Origin: Micromonospora arborensis
GTDB taxonomy: Bacteria > Actinomycetota > Actinomycetes > Mycobacteriales > Micromonosporaceae
Assembly: GCF_003205615.1 (NCBI RefSeq)
Contig: NZ_PYBV01000023.1
Coordinates: 1 to 64,000, forward strand
Length of the DNA: 64,000 nt
Reading direction: 5' to 3'
Part shown: positions 18,654-28,892 of the stretch, piece after piece
Layout of the letters: the number at the start of each line of letters is the position of its first letter
Position numbering within the stretch: the stretch's first letter is position 1
The notes under the pieces: generated by a model
Databases searched by the model: none
Told to the model about the DNA's origin: nothing
The model's input: the letters and a program-made list of their open reading frames with translations, nothing else
Program-made: the position numbers and the translations under genes

Positions 18654-19378
18654 GCGACAAGCCCAACGACGGCGGCGTACCGGTGCCGGTGGTTCCGGCC
18701 GGTGCCACCAGCGGAGCCCCCGCCGAGTTGCCGCCGGCCAGCCCGGCCGGGCGCGGCATGTTCGGCAACCACGGCACCGGCGACGTGTCCGGCTACGGCG
18801 GCCTGGTCCGCCAGCGCCAGCCCATCGAGGAGACCCCCCGGCCGTACGGGGGCTACTTCGACGAGGTCCGCGACGCGTTGGAGGAGGCGTACCCGGCCTT
18901 CGGCGACGCGATCGAGAAGGTCGTGGTCGACCGGGGTGAGCTGACCCTGCACGTGCGGCCGGAGCGGATCGCCGAGGTCTGCCAGGTGATGCGGGACGAC
19001 CTGGCGCTGCGGTTCGAGCTGTGCTCCTCGGTGTCCGGTGCGGACTACCTGGGCGCCGACGAGCGCCGACTGCACGTGATCTATCTGCTCACGTCGATGA
19101 CGTACCGGCGGCGGGTCCGACTGGAGGCCGCGGTCTCTGTGGAGGCCCCGCACCTGCCCAGCGTGACCGCGGTCTACCCGACGGCGGACTGGCAGGAGCG
19201 GGAGGCGTACGACATGTTCGGCATCGTCTTCGACGGCCACCCCAACCTGACCCGGATCCTCATGCCGGACGACTGGGAGGGCCACCCGCAGCGCAAGGAC
19301 TACCCGCTCGGCGGCGTCCCCGTCGAGTACAAGGGCGCGGAGATCCAGCCGCCGGACAAGCGGAGGTCGTACCAGTGA
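18650..19378 (+). CDS. nuoC: NADH-quinone oxidoreductase subunit C
   Basis: NuoC is a peripheral-arm subunit of complex I that packs against NuoD. The 242-residue product has the 30-kDa signature near residue 180 ([20 protein letters not shown]) followed by [19 protein letters not shown]. The first 60 residues are a Pro/Ala-rich extension common in this group. It is separate from nuoD, unlike the fused NuoCD of enterobacteria, and is coupled to both neighbours by 4-base overlaps. Confidence 0.95.
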   Translation: MSDKPNDGGVPVPVVPAGATSGAPAELPPASPAGRGMFGNHGTGDVSGYGGLVRQRQPIEETPRPYGGYFDEVRDALEEAYPAFGDAIEKVVVDRGELTLHVRPERIAEVCQVMRDDLALRFELCSSVSGADYLGADERRLHVIYLLTSMTYRRRVRLEAAVSVEAPHLPSVTAVYPTADWQEREAYDMFGIVFDGHPNLTRILMPDDWEGHPQRKDYPLGGVPVEYKGAEIQPPDKRRSYQ

Positions 19379-20700
19379 CGACGTCGAACTACGCCAGCGA
19401 GCGCGAGACCGACGAGGGCCGGGTCTTCACCGTCACCGGTGGGGACTGGGACACGATCGTCGCGGGCACCGACCCGATCAACGACGAGCGGATCGTGGTC
19501 AACATGGGTCCGCAGCACCCGTCCACGCACGGGGTGCTGCGGCTGATCCTGGAGCTGGAGGGCGAGACGGTCCGCGAGGCCCGTTCCGTCGTCGGCTACC
19601 TGCACACCGGCATCGAGAAGAACCTCGAATACCGCAACTGGGTCCAGGGCTCGACGTTCGTGACCCGGATGGACTACCTCGCCCCGATCTTCAACGAGAC
19701 GGCGTACGCCCTCGCCGTCGAGAAGCTGCTCGGCATCACCGACGACGTGACCGAACGGGCCACCACCATCCGCGTGCTGATGATGGAGCTCAACCGGATC
19801 TCGTCGCACCTGGTCTGGCTGGCCACCACCGGCATGGAGCTGGGCGCGATCTCGATCATGCTGTACGGCTTCCGCGAGCGGGAGTACATCCTCGACATCT
19901 TCGAGACCATCACCGGTCTGCGGATGAACCACGCGTACGTCCGGCCGGGCGGTGTGGCGCAGGACGTGCCGGACGAGGCGATCGTCAAGATCCGCGAGTT
20001 CCTCAAGATGATGCCGAAGAAGCTCAAGGAGTACGAGGACCTCCTCTCCGGTCAGCCGATCTGGACCGAGCGGACGAAGAACGTCGCGGTGCTGGACGTG
20101 ACCGGCTGTGTCGCGCTCGGCATCACCGGGCCGGTGCTGCGCTCCGCCGGCCTCGCGTGGGACCTGCGCAAGACCATGCCGTACTGCGGCTACGAGACGT
20201 ACGAGTTCGACGTGCCGACCCACCCCGACGGTGACGTGTGGGGCCGCTACCAGGTCCGGCTCGCCGAGATCCGGGAGTCGATGAAGCTGGTCGAGCAGGC
20301 ACTGGACCGGCTTCGTCCGGGCCCGGTGATGGTCGCCGATCGCAAGATCGCCTGGCCGGCGCAGTTGGCCATCGGCGTCGACGGCATGGGCAACTCGCTG
20401 GAGCACGTCGCGAAGATCATGGGTCAGTCGATGGAGTCGCTGATCCACCACTTCAAGCTGGTGACCGAGGGCTTCCGGGTCCCGCCCGGCCAGGTGTACG
20501 TCGCGATCGAGGCGCCCCGCGGCGAGTTGGGCGTCCACGCGGTCTCCGACGGTGGCACCCGGCCGTACCGGGTGCACTACCGGGAGCCGAGCTTCGTCAA
20601 CCTCCAGGCCCTCCCGGCGATGGCCGAGGGCGGTCTGATCGCCGACGTGATCGCCGGCGGCGCCTCGTTGGACCCGGTCATGGGCGGGTGTGACAGGTGA
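19375..20700 (+). CDS. nuoD: NADH-quinone oxidoreductase subunit D
   Basis: NuoD forms most of the quinone pocket together with NuoB. The 441-residue product contains [15 protein letters not shown] near residue 43 (the quinone-pocket His), [24 protein letters not shown] and the C-terminal [17 protein letters not shown] with the closing GGCDR. It starts with GTG at 19375 inside the nuoC stop. The nuoD-nuoE junction is interrupted by an interspersed repeat. Confidence 0.96.
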   Translation: MTTSNYASERETDEGRVFTVTGGDWDTIVAGTDPINDERIVVNMGPQHPSTHGVLRLILELEGETVREARSVVGYLHTGIEKNLEYRNWVQGSTFVTRMDYLAPIFNETAYALAVEKLLGITDDVTERATTIRVLMMELNRISSHLVWLATTGMELGAISIMLYGFREREYILDIFETITGLRMNHAYVRPGGVAQDVPDEAIVKIREFLKMMPKKLKEYEDLLSGQPIWTERTKNVAVLDVTGCVALGITGPVLRSAGLAWDLRKTMPYCGYETYEFDVPTHPDGDVWGRYQVRLAEIRESMKLVEQALDRLRPGPVMVADRKIAWPAQLAIGVDGMGNSLEHVAKIMGQSMESLIHHFKLVTEGFRVPPGQVYVAIEAPRGELGVHAVSDGGTRPYRVHYREPSFVNLQALPAMAEGGLIADVIAGGASLDPVMGGCDR

Positions 20701-20702
20701 GT

Positions 20703-20739
20703 GCGAGGAGTGAGCTTGCGAGCCCCGCAGTCGCGAACG
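20703..20739 (+). repeat. Interspersed repeat copy 2 (nuoD-nuoE junction)
   Basis: This 37-base copy differs by one base from 17407-17443. It begins 2 bases after the nuoD stop. It stays open in the nuoE frame from a GTG at 20697, so it could be read as an N-terminal extension, although the ATG at 20754 fits the family better. Confidence 0.85.
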
Positions 20740-20753
20740 GGAAGGCGACGCCG

Positions 20754-21923
20754 ATGAGTGTTTTCACTGAAGAGACCCGGGAGCGGGCGCGCGAGATCAT
20801 CGCTCGTTACCCGGCGGACCGGTCCCGCTCGGCGCTGCTGCCGCTGCTGCACCTGGTGCAGGCCGAGGAGGGGTACGTCTCACCGGCCGGGGTGACGTTC
20901 TGCGCCGAGGTGCTGGGGCTGAACAAGGCCCAGGTCGGGGCGGTGGCCACCTTCTACACGATGTACAAGCGCAAGCCGACCGGTGACTTCCTGGTCAGCG
21001 TCTGCACCAACACGATGTGCAATGTGCTCGGTGGCCAGGAAATCTACGACACCCTCTCCGAGCACCTGGGCGTCGGCCACGACGAGACGACCGCCGACGG
21101 CACCATCACGCTGGAGCACGCGGAGTGCCTGGCCGCGTGTGACTACGGCCCGGTGATGACGGTCAACTACGACTTCTTCGACGGCGTGGACCCGTCCACC
21201 GCGGTCGGTGTGGTCGACGAGTTGCGGGCGGGCGGGCGGCCGATGCCGACCCGCGGCGCCCGGCTCTGCACCCTCAAGGAGATGGCGGTGCAGCTCGCCG
21301 GTTTCGCCGACGATCGCGACGGCGCGGTCGCCGACGGTGGTCCGGGCGAGCCCACCCTGCGTGGGCTGCGGCTCGCGCAGCAGCACGGTGTCTCGGTGCC
21401 GGGCTTCGACCCGAACACCCCGATCCGCAGCAAGGCCGAGGCGGACAAGGCGGCCGCCGAGGCGAAGGCGAAGGCGGAGGCCGCCAAGCCGGCGCCCGCC
21501 GAGGCCAGCGCGGCGCCGGTCAAGGGTGGCGACGGGGCGTCCGCCCCGACGGGCGCGGCCGGGGTCGCCGAACCGGCGAAGCCGGCGGAGGCCAGTGGCA
21601 GCACCACGCGGGACGTCAAGGCACCGGACGACAAGTCGCCGCAGGTGCGTACCGCCGAGACCCGGCAGCCGGACGCGGGCACGGCAGTGCCGGACGCCCC
21701 TGGCACGAAGGTCCCGACGGACGGCACCGGCACCGCGCCCCAGACTGGCGACGCGCGGTCGGCCGAGGCCGCCGGCGTGGCGGCGAATGCGCCGGCCGGC
21801 GACGGCAAGCCCGCCGGCGACGAGGCCGGGGCGCAGGAGCGCAACCTCACCGAAGCGAAGGCTGGGACGGACGCCGACGGCGCCGGACCGGCGGACGCGA
21901 GCGAAACGGGGGCCCAGAAGTGA
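20754..21923 (+). CDS. nuoE: NADH-quinone oxidoreductase subunit E with long C-terminal tail
   Basis: NuoE carries a [2Fe-2S] cluster in the NADH-oxidising module. Ligands are C84 and C89 (CTNTMC) and C125 and C129 (CLAAC). The family core ends near residue 225. Residues about 228-389 are an extra tail of about 160 residues, rich in Ala, Pro, Lys, Gly and Thr, beginning with helix-forming KAEADKAAAEAKAKAEAAK and then disordered. Typical NuoE is about 160-250 residues. ATG 20754 gives the usual start FTEETRERAREII. The stop overlaps the nuoF GTG. Confidence 0.93.
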   Translation: MSVFTEETRERAREIIARYPADRSRSALLPLLHLVQAEEGYVSPAGVTFCAEVLGLNKAQVGAVATFYTMYKRKPTGDFLVSVCTNTMCNVLGGQEIYDTLSEHLGVGHDETTADGTITLEHAECLAACDYGPVMTVNYDFFDGVDPSTAVGVVDELRAGGRPMPTRGARLCTLKEMAVQLAGFADDRDGAVADGGPGEPTLRGLRLAQQHGVSVPGFDPNTPIRSKAEADKAAAEAKAKAEAAKPAPAEASAAPVKGGDGASAPTGAAGVAEPAKPAEASGSTTRDVKAPDDKSPQVRTAETRQPDAGTAVPDAPGTKVPTDGTGTAPQTGDARSAEAAGVAANAPAGDGKPAGDEAGAQERNLTEAKAGTDADGAGPADASETGAQK

Positions 21924-23236
21924 CCACTCCCCGCCCGGAGACCGTGGCCAAGCTGACGCCGGTGCTGACCAAGCGCTGGCTGTCACCGGACGCCTGGCGC
22001 ATCGGCACGTACGAGCAGTTGGACGGCTACGCCGCGCTGCGCAAGGCGCTCAAGGCCCACCCGGACGACCTGATCCAGCTGATCAAGGACTCCGGGTTGC
22101 GGGGCCGAGGCGGCGCTGGCTTCCCCACCGGGCTCAAGTGGGGCTTCATCCCGCAGGGTGACGGCAAGCCGCACTACCTGGTGGTCAACGCCGACGAGGG
22201 TGAGCCGGGCACCTGCAAGGACCTGCCGCTGATGACCCACGACCCGCACGCGTTGGTCGAGGGCGTGATCATCGCCTCGTACGCGATCCGGGCCAACCGC
22301 GCCTACATCTACATCCGCGGCGAGGCGGTGCACGCCGCGCGCCGGCTGCGCAACGCCGTCCAGGAGGCGTACGACAAGGGTTATCTCGGCCGGAACATCC
22401 TGCGCAGCGGCTACGACCTGGAACTGGTGGTGCACTCCGGCGCCGGGGCGTACATCTGCGGCGAGGAGACGGCGCTGCTGGACTCGCTGGAGGGGTTCCG
22501 GGGTCAGCCCCGGCTGCGTCCGCCGTTCCCGGCCACCCACGGCCTGTACGCGAGCCCGACGGTGGTGAACAACGTCGGCACCATCGCCAGCGTGCCGCCG
22601 ATCGTGCTCGGTGGGGCCGACTGGTGGAAGTCCATGGGCACCGAGAAGTCCTCCGGGCCGATGATCTACTCGCTGTCCGGCCGCATCGCCAACCCGGGCC
22701 AGTACGAGTGCTCGATGGGCGTCACGCTGCGGGAGCTGCTGGAGCTGGCCGGTGGCATGCAGCCCGGGCACAACCTGCGGTTCTGGACCCCGGGCGGATC
22801 GTCCACCCCGCTGCTCGCCGCCGAGCACCTGGACGTGCCACTGGATTTCGAGGGTGTGGCGGCGGCCGGCTCGATCCTGGGCACCACGGCCACCCAGATC
22901 TTCTCCGACCAGGACTGCCCGGTGTACGCGACGTACCGGTGGCTGGAGTTCTACCACCACGAGTCGTGTGGCAAGTGCACCCCGTGCCGCGAGGGCAACT
23001 ACTGGATGGTCCGGGTCTACCGGCGGATCCTCGCAGGTCAGGGCACCCACGAGGACCTGGACACCCTGCTGGACACCTGCGACAACATCCTCGGCCGTTC
23101 GTTCTGTGGCCTGGGTGACGGCGCGACCAGCTCGGTGACCTCGTCACTGAAGTACTTCAAGCAGGACTACCTCGACTACATCGAGGGACGGACCGCACCG
23201 AAGCTGTCAGAGAAGACCCTGGTAGGGGCGCACTGA
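21920..23236 (+). CDS. nuoF: NADH-quinone oxidoreductase subunit F (NADH/FMN site)
   Basis: NuoF oxidises NADH through FMN and a [4Fe-4S] cluster. The 438-residue product has the glycine-rich [15 protein letters not shown] (NADH/FMN), [12 protein letters not shown], the block [19 protein letters not shown] and the cluster motif [12 protein letters not shown] with a later Cys in RSFCGLGDG. It starts with GTG 21920. Its stop shares a base with the nuoG ATG. Confidence 0.96.
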   Translation: MTTPRPETVAKLTPVLTKRWLSPDAWRIGTYEQLDGYAALRKALKAHPDDLIQLIKDSGLRGRGGAGFPTGLKWGFIPQGDGKPHYLVVNADEGEPGTCKDLPLMTHDPHALVEGVIIASYAIRANRAYIYIRGEAVHAARRLRNAVQEAYDKGYLGRNILRSGYDLELVVHSGAGAYICGEETALLDSLEGFRGQPRLRPPFPATHGLYASPTVVNNVGTIASVPPIVLGGADWWKSMGTEKSSGPMIYSLSGRIANPGQYECSMGVTLRELLELAGGMQPGHNLRFWTPGGSSTPLLAAEHLDVPLDFEGVAAAGSILGTTATQIFSDQDCPVYATYRWLEFYHHESCGKCTPCREGNYWMVRVYRRILAGQGTHEDLDTLLDTCDNILGRSFCGLGDGATSSVTSSLKYFKQDYLDYIEGRTAPKLSEKTLVGAH

Positions 23237-25743
23237 TGACTGATGTAGCCAAGCAGACCGAGACCGTCACGCTCACCATCGACGGCGTCGAGGTCACCGC
23301 CCCCAAGGGGACGCTGCTGATCCGGGTCGCCGAGCAGATGGGCACCGAGATCCCCCGGTTCTGCGACCACCCGTTGCTGGCCCCGGCCGGCGCGTGCCGG
23401 CAGTGCCTGGTCGAGGTGGAGGGGCAGCGCAAGCCGGTCGCCTCCTGCACCCAGACCGTCGCCGACGGCATGGTCGTTCGTACCCAGCTCACCTCCCCGG
23501 TCGCCAAGAAGGCGCAGGAGGGGGTGATGGAGCTGCTGCTGCTCAACCACCCGCTGGACTGCCCGATGTGTGACAAGGGCGGCGAGTGCCCGCTGCAGAA
23601 CCAGGCGATGTCCACCGGCCGCACCGACTCGCGCTTCCACGAGCACAAGCGGGAGTACGAGAAGCCGATGGCGATCAGCAGCCAGGTGCTGCTGGACCGT
23701 GAGCGCTGCGTGCTCTGCCAGCGGTGCACCCGGTTCTCCGAGGAGATCGCCGGCGACAAGTTCATCGACCTGATGGGCCGGTCGTCCGCCGAGGAGATCA
23801 ACATCTACCGGGACGACGCGTACGGCGAAGAGGGCGACGCCGGGGACGTCCCGTTCAACTCCTACTTCTCCGGTAACACGGTGCAGATCTGCCCGGTGGG
23901 CGCGCTGACCGGTGCCCAGTACCGGTTCCGGGCCCGCCCGTTCGACCTGGTCTCCAGCCCGAGCGTCTGCGAGCACTGCTCGGCCGGTTGCGGGCAGCGC
24001 ACCGACTGGCGGCGCGGCAAGGTGCTGCGGCGGCTGGCCGGCGACGAGCCGGCGGTGAACGAGGAGTGGAACTGCGACAAGGGCCGGTGGGGCTTCCAGT
24101 ACACCCGGGCCACCGACCGGCTGACCACCCCGCTGGTCCGCGACGAGCACACCGGTGAGCTGCGCGAGGCCTCCTGGAGCGAGGCGCTCACCGTGGCCGC
24201 CGAGGGGCTGCACGCGGCACGGGAGAGCGGGCAGGGCACGGCGGTGCTCACCGGCGGTCGGCTGACCGTCGAGGACGCGTACGCGTACGCGAAGTTCGCC
24301 CGGGTCGCGTTGAACACGAACGACATCGACTTCCGGGCCCGGCCGGTCTCCCGCGAGGAGGCCGACTTCCTGGCCAGCTCGGTCGCCGGGGTCACCGACG
24401 TCACCTACACCGACGTGGAGAACGCGCCGGCGGTCGTGCTGGTCGGCCTGGAGCCGGAGGAGGAGTGCCCGATCCTCTTCCTGCGGCTGCGCAAGGCGTA
24501 CCTGAAGAAGACCCTGACGGTGTACGCGCTGGCGCCGTTCGCCACCCGCGGCCTGGAGAAGCTCGGTGCCAAGCTGGCCCGGGTCGTGCCCGGCGAGGAG
24601 GCCAGCGTGCTCGCCGAGCACGCCACGGTCGCCGAGGCGCTGAGCGCCCCGGGCGCGATCCTGATCGTCGGCGAGCGGCTGGCCAGTGTGCCGGGTGGCC
24701 TCTCCGCCGCGGCGGACGTGGCCCGGCGTACCGGCGCGAAGCTCGCCTGGGTGCCGCGGCGCGCGGGTGACCGCGGCGCGGTCGACGCGGGCTGCCTGCC
24801 CAACCTGCTCCCCGGTGGACGGCTCGTCACCGAGCCGGCCGCCCGGGCCGAGCTGGGTGAGGCGTGGGACATCCCGGCCGGGGTGATCCCGAGCCAGGCC
24901 GGTCGGGACACCGACGGCATCCTCACCGCGGCGGCCAACGGCCAGCTCGGCGCGTTGGTCGTCGGCGGTGTCGACCCGGCGGACCTGGCCGACCCGCGAC
25001 TGGCCGAGTCCGCCCTGGACGCGGTGCCGTTCCTGGTCAGCCTGGAGCTGCGCAGCAGCGCGGTGACCCGGCGGGCGAACGTGGTGCTGCCGATCGCCCC
25101 GGTGGTCGAGAAGTCCGGCAGCTTCCTGGACTGGGAAGGCCGGCTGCGCCCGTTCGAGCCGGTGCTGAACACCGCGGCGATGACCGACGGTCGGGTGCTC
25201 GACGCGCTGGCCGCGCTGTTCGACGTGCGGCTCGGCACCGCGGATGTGCAGAGTGTGCGTCGCGAGCTGGGCACGCTGCCGGCGACGCGTACGTCTCGGC
25301 CGTCCGCGCCGTCGGTGGCGCCGGGCCGGGTGCCGCACCCGGGCGACGGGGAGGCCGTGCTGGCCACCTGGCACCAGCTCGTCGACCTCGGCACCCTGAC
25401 CGACGGCGACGAGAACCTCGCCGGCACCGCCCGCCCGCCGGTGGTCCGGCTGGGTAAGGGCACCGCCGAGGCGCTCGGTGTCGTCGACGGCGACGCGGTC
25501 ACGGTCGGCACCGACCGGGGGGCGCTGACCCTGCCGGCCGAGCTCACCGAAATGCCGGACGGCGTGGTCTGGCTGCCCACCAACTCACCCGGCTCGACCG
25601 TGCGACGCAGCCTCGGGGCGACGTCCGGCGCGATCGTCCGGATCTCCGTCCCCGCAGCGGGTGCGGCCATCCCGGCCGGGCGCGTGGCGGCCGACGAGAC
25701 CGGCCTCCCGGGTCCGATGTCCAACGCTGGGGGTGTCCAGTGA
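23236..25743 (+). CDS. nuoG: NADH-quinone oxidoreductase subunit G
   Basis: NuoG is the large Fe-S subunit of the NADH module. The 835-residue product starts with a ferredoxin domain ([20 protein letters not shown]). Next come the His/Cys cluster region ([13 protein letters not shown]), [13 protein letters not shown] and a molybdopterin-family-type domain opening with CEHCSAGC. The catalytic-type C-terminal half lacks a molybdenum site, as usual for NuoG. It ends with a beta-barrel domain near 690-810. It is the longest gene of the operon and is followed by a repeat before nuoH. Confidence 0.95.
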   Translation: MTDVAKQTETVTLTIDGVEVTAPKGTLLIRVAEQMGTEIPRFCDHPLLAPAGACRQCLVEVEGQRKPVASCTQTVADGMVVRTQLTSPVAKKAQEGVMELLLLNHPLDCPMCDKGGECPLQNQAMSTGRTDSRFHEHKREYEKPMAISSQVLLDRERCVLCQRCTRFSEEIAGDKFIDLMGRSSAEEINIYRDDAYGEEGDAGDVPFNSYFSGNTVQICPVGALTGAQYRFRARPFDLVSSPSVCEHCSAGCGQRTDWRRGKVLRRLAGDEPAVNEEWNCDKGRWGFQYTRATDRLTTPLVRDEHTGELREASWSEALTVAAEGLHAARESGQGTAVLTGGRLTVEDAYAYAKFARVALNTNDIDFRARPVSREEADFLASSVAGVTDVTYTDVENAPAVVLVGLEPEEECPILFLRLRKAYLKKTLTVYALAPFATRGLEKLGAKLARVVPGEEASVLAEHATVAEALSAPGAILIVGERLASVPGGLSAAADVARRTGAKLAWVPRRAGDRGAVDAGCLPNLLPGGRLVTEPAARAELGEAWDIPAGVIPSQAGRDTDGILTAAANGQLGALVVGGVDPADLADPRLAESALDAVPFLVSLELRSSAVTRRANVVLPIAPVVEKSGSFLDWEGRLRPFEPVLNTAAMTDGRVLDALAALFDVRLGTADVQSVRRELGTLPATRTSRPSAPSVAPGRVPHPGDGEAVLATWHQLVDLGTLTDGDENLAGTARPPVVRLGKGTAEALGVVDGDAVTVGTDRGALTLPAELTEMPDGVVWLPTNSPGSTVRRSLGATSGAIVRISVPAAGAAIPAGRVAADETGLPGPMSNAGGVQ

Positions 25744-25745
25744 GC

Positions 25746-25791
25746 GCGAGGAGTGAACGAGCGCAGCGAGTGAGCCCCGCAGTCGCGAACG
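25746..25791 (+). repeat. Interspersed repeat copy 3 (nuoG-nuoH junction)
   Basis: This 46-base copy shares the start GCGAGGAGTGA and the end GAGCCCCGCAGTCGCGAACG with the copies at 17407 and 20703. It has a longer centre (ACGAGCGCAGCGAGT in place of GCTTGC). It starts 3 bases after the nuoG stop. Confidence 0.8.
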
Positions 25792-25804
25792 AAAGGTGGG
25801 CACT

Positions 25805-27154
25805 GTGAGTCTCCTCCTCGCTCAGGATCCGACGCTGGCCGACTTCGGCCAGGATCCGTGGTGGCTGGTTCTCGGCAAGATCGTCTTCGCGTTCGCCTTC
25901 GGTCTGCTGGCCACCCTGCTCGGTGTCTGGTTCGAGCGGCGCGTGGTCGGTTACATGCAGGTGCGGCCCGGCCCCAACCAGGTCGGTCCCTTCGGCCTGC
26001 TGCAGACCCTCGCCGACGGCCTGAAGATGGCCTTCAAGGAGGACATCCTGCCGAAGGCGGCCGACAAGGTCGTCTACTTCTTCGCGCCGACCATCTCGGT
26101 GATCTGCGCGGTCACCGCCCTGTCGGTGGTGCCGTTCGGCCCGATGGTGAGCATCTTCGGCCACCACACGCCGTTGCAGGTCACCGACGTGCCGGTGGCG
26201 GTGCTGCTGCTGCTGGCCTGCTCCTCGATGGGCGTCTACGGCATCGTGCTGGGCGGCTGGGCCTCCGGCTCGACGTACCCGCTCCTCGGCGGTCTGCGGT
26301 CGAGCGCTCAGATGATCTCCTACGAGGTCGCCATGGGGCTGAGCATCGTGGCGGTCTTCATGACCGCCGGCACCATGAGCACCAGCGGGATCGTCGCGAA
26401 GCAGGCGCACGGCACCGAGCTGAGCATCTTCGGCCAGACGATCCCGGCACCGGGCTGGTACGCGATCCTGCTGCTGCCCAGCTTCGTCATCTTCTTCATC
26501 GCCACCGTGGGTGAGACCAACCGGGCGCCGTTCGACCTGCCCGAGGCCGAGTCCGAGCTGGTCGCGGGCTTCATGACGGAATACAGCTCGCTGAAGTTCG
26601 CGCTCTTCATGCTCAGCGAGTACGTCGCGATGGTGACCATGTCCGCGGTCACCACCACGCTGTTCCTCGGCGGCTGGCGTGCGCCCTGGCCGATCACCCT
26701 GTGGGAGGGCGCCAACTCCGGTTGGTGGCCGATGCTCTGGTTCTTCGGCAAGGTGATCGCGCTGGTCTTCGTCTTCGTGTGGCTGCGCGGCACGCTGCCC
26801 CGGCTGCGCTACGACCAGTTCATGCGCCTCGGTTGGAAGGTGCTGCTGCCGATCAACCTGGTCTGGATCCTGGTCCTGTCGGGCCTGCGGTCCATCGAGG
26901 ACTGGGACTCGCGCGGCAAGCTGATCGCCGTCGGCATTCCGGCCGGCATCCTGCTGATCGCCACGATCCTCTGGCCCAGCCGGCGGCCGAAGACGAAGCC
27001 GACGACGCAGGAGCAGGTCGACAACCGACCGTACGGGAGCTTCCCGCTGCCACCGATGGATCTTCAGGTACCACCGAGCCCGCGCATCACGCGCGTGGTC
27101 GCCGAGCGGGAGCCGGCCAACATCGTTGCCGGCTCGGACTCCAGGGAGGTGTGA
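25805..27154 (+). CDS. nuoH: NADH-quinone oxidoreductase subunit H
   Basis: NuoH is a membrane subunit that forms the entry to the quinone tunnel. The 449-residue product has about eight helices, [15 protein letters not shown] residues ([20 protein letters not shown]), the acidic loop [20 protein letters not shown] and FMTEYSS. The C-terminal 60 residues are a polar tail. GTG 25805 follows GAAAGGTGG; a GTG at 25796 is less well placed. It runs into nuoI with a single-base gap. Confidence 0.95.
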   Translation: MSLLLAQDPTLADFGQDPWWLVLGKIVFAFAFGLLATLLGVWFERRVVGYMQVRPGPNQVGPFGLLQTLADGLKMAFKEDILPKAADKVVYFFAPTISVICAVTALSVVPFGPMVSIFGHHTPLQVTDVPVAVLLLLACSSMGVYGIVLGGWASGSTYPLLGGLRSSAQMISYEVAMGLSIVAVFMTAGTMSTSGIVAKQAHGTELSIFGQTIPAPGWYAILLLPSFVIFFIATVGETNRAPFDLPEAESELVAGFMTEYSSLKFALFMLSEYVAMVTMSAVTTTLFLGGWRAPWPITLWEGANSGWWPMLWFFGKVIALVFVFVWLRGTLPRLRYDQFMRLGWKVLLPINLVWILVLSGLRSIEDWDSRGKLIAVGIPAGILLIATILWPSRRPKTKPTTQEQVDNRPYGSFPLPPMDLQVPPSPRITRVVAEREPANIVAGSDSREV

Positions 27155-27155
27155 C

Positions 27156-27797
27156 GTGGGCGCGATCACCGGAACGTTCAAGGGATTCGGTGTCACCTTC
27201 TCGCACATGTTCAGGAAGGTCGTCACGACCGACTACCCGTTCAAGCCGCCGGTGTCGGCGCCGCGCTACCACGGGCGGCACATCCTCAACCGGCACCCGG
27301 ACGGCCTGGAGAAGTGCATCGGCTGTGAGCTGTGCGCGTGGGCCTGCCCGGCGGACGCGATCTACGTCGAGGGTGGCGACAACACCGACGAGCAGCGCTT
27401 CTCGCCGGGTGAGCGGTACGCCAGCATCTACCAGATCAACTACGCCCGGTGCATCTTCTGCGGGCTGTGCATCGAGGCCTGCCCGACCCGGTCGCTCACC
27501 ATGAGCAACGAGTACGAGTTGGCCCGGGACAACCGGCAGGACCTGATCTTCACCAAGGAGCAGTTGCTCGCGCCGCTGCTCGAGGGCATGGAGCAGCCGC
27601 CGCACCCGATGCGCCTCGGTGACAGCGAGAAGGACTACTACGTCGGCGCGCTGGACAACCCGGGCACCTCCGCCGGTGCGGAGAAGTCCCCGATGAGCCC
27701 CGGCGGCTACCAGGTCGAGGAGCACCCCGGGGTGACGTTCCCGGGCGCCGAGCAGGCCGCCCAGCGCGTGGCGGCCGGCAAGGGAGAGGGAGCATGA
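27156..27797 (+). CDS. nuoI: NADH-quinone oxidoreductase subunit I (two 4Fe-4S clusters)
   Basis: NuoI carries clusters N6a and N6b that wire the peripheral arm to NuoB. Both motifs are clear: [12 protein letters not shown] and [12 protein letters not shown]. The 213-residue product has a 60-residue C-terminal tail rich in Pro and Gly. I chose GTG 27156 because GGGAGG lies 6 bases upstream and the protein then begins with the usual [14 protein letters not shown]. It overlaps nuoJ by 4 bases. Confidence 0.95.
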   Translation: MGAITGTFKGFGVTFSHMFRKVVTTDYPFKPPVSAPRYHGRHILNRHPDGLEKCIGCELCAWACPADAIYVEGGDNTDEQRFSPGERYASIYQINYARCIFCGLCIEACPTRSLTMSNEYELARDNRQDLIFTKEQLLAPLLEGMEQPPHPMRLGDSEKDYYVGALDNPGTSAGAEKSPMSPGGYQVEEHPGVTFPGAEQAAQRVAAGKGEGA

Positions 27798-28564
27798 CCA
27801 CGTCTACGGTCCTCGCCGCGGCGGGTTCGGTGTCCGGCGGCGAGGCGGTCACCTTCTGGATCCTGGCCCCGCTCGCGCTGCTCGGCGGGATCGGGATGGT
27901 CGCCGCGCGCAACGCCGTGCACTCGGCGCTCTGGTTGGTGCTGACCATGCTCTGCCTGGGCGTGTTCTACGTGCTCCAGGCTGGTCCGTTCATCGGCATG
28001 GTGCAGATCATCGTCTACACCGGCGCGATCATGATGCTGTTCCTCTTCGTGCTGATGCTTGTCGGTCGGGACTCCACGGACTCGCTGATCGAGACGCTGC
28101 GCGGCCAGCGGGTCGCCGCCCTCGTGCTCGGCGTGGGCTTCGCCGGCCTCGTCGGCACTGGCGTCTTCCAGGCGCTGGAGAAGACCACCGCGGTCGGCCT
28201 GGAGCAGGTCAACGCGGAGGGGAACGTGCAGGGCATCGCCCGGCTGCTGTTCACCAAGTACGTCTTCGCGTTCGAGCTGACCTCGGCGCTGCTGATCACC
28301 GCGGCGGTCGGTGCGATGGTGCTGGCGCACATCGAGCGGCGCAAGCAGGACAAGATCGACCAGCCGTCGACCATGCGGGCTCGCTTCGCCCCGGGCAACT
28401 ACCCCGGCCCGAAGCCGGGCCCGGGCGTCTTCGCGACCTCGTCCTCGGTGGCCACCCCGGCCCGGTTGCCCGACGGTCGCCTGACCGACCGCAGCACCCC
28501 GGCGATCCTTCCGCAGCGCGAGCTGACCGCCGAAGAGACCTCGCTGAAGGGGACGAACAACTGA
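27794..28564 (+). CDS. nuoJ: NADH-quinone oxidoreductase subunit J
   Basis: NuoJ is a membrane subunit of the proton-pumping arm. The 256-residue product has five helices, with [22 protein letters not shown] and [19 protein letters not shown] typical of the family; the latter holds the pi-bulge helix. A polar C-terminal tail of about 70 residues follows, longer than in E. coli. Its ATG overlaps the nuoI stop and its stop shares a base with nuoK. Confidence 0.95.
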   Translation: MTTSTVLAAAGSVSGGEAVTFWILAPLALLGGIGMVAARNAVHSALWLVLTMLCLGVFYVLQAGPFIGMVQIIVYTGAIMMLFLFVLMLVGRDSTDSLIETLRGQRVAALVLGVGFAGLVGTGVFQALEKTTAVGLEQVNAEGNVQGIARLLFTKYVFAFELTSALLITAAVGAMVLAHIERRKQDKIDQPSTMRARFAPGNYPGPKPGPGVFATSSSVATPARLPDGRLTDRSTPAILPQRELTAEETSLKGTNN

Positions 28565-28881
28565 TGGATGCGTTCTTCTCGGTCGAGCCGAACTACTACC
28601 TGGTCCTCGCCGCGGTGCTGTTCACCATCGGCGCGGCCGGCGTGCTGATCCGGCGCAACGCGATCGTGCTGTTCATGTGCGTGGAGCTGATGCTCAACGC
28701 GGCCAACCTGACGCTGGTCACCTTCAGCCGGATCAACGGTGACCTCAACGGTCAGATCATGGCGTTCTTCGTGATGGTGGTGGCGGCGGCCGAGGTCGTG
28801 GTCGGGCTCGCGATCATCATGTCCATCTTCCGGACGCGACGCTCGGCGAGTGTCGACGACGCCAACCTGCTCAAGTACTAA
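28564..28881 (+). CDS. nuoK: NADH-quinone oxidoreductase subunit K
   Basis: NuoK is a three-helix membrane subunit with two conserved membrane Glu residues involved in proton transfer, here in [16 protein letters not shown] and [17 protein letters not shown]. The 105-residue length is standard. It is coupled to nuoJ (TGATG), and nuoL starts 12 bases after its stop. Confidence 0.96.
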   Translation: MDAFFSVEPNYYLVLAAVLFTIGAAGVLIRRNAIVLFMCVELMLNAANLTLVTFSRINGDLNGQIMAFFVMVVAAAEVVVGLAIIMSIFRTRRSASVDDANLLKY

Positions 28882-28892
28882 GGGGCCCACCG

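Noticed and set aside
20697-20753. Upstream GTG start for nuoE overlapping the nuoD stop
   Set aside because: It would translate the interspersed repeat as an N-terminal extension. ATG 20754 gives the family N-terminus, although the upstream start cannot be fully excluded.
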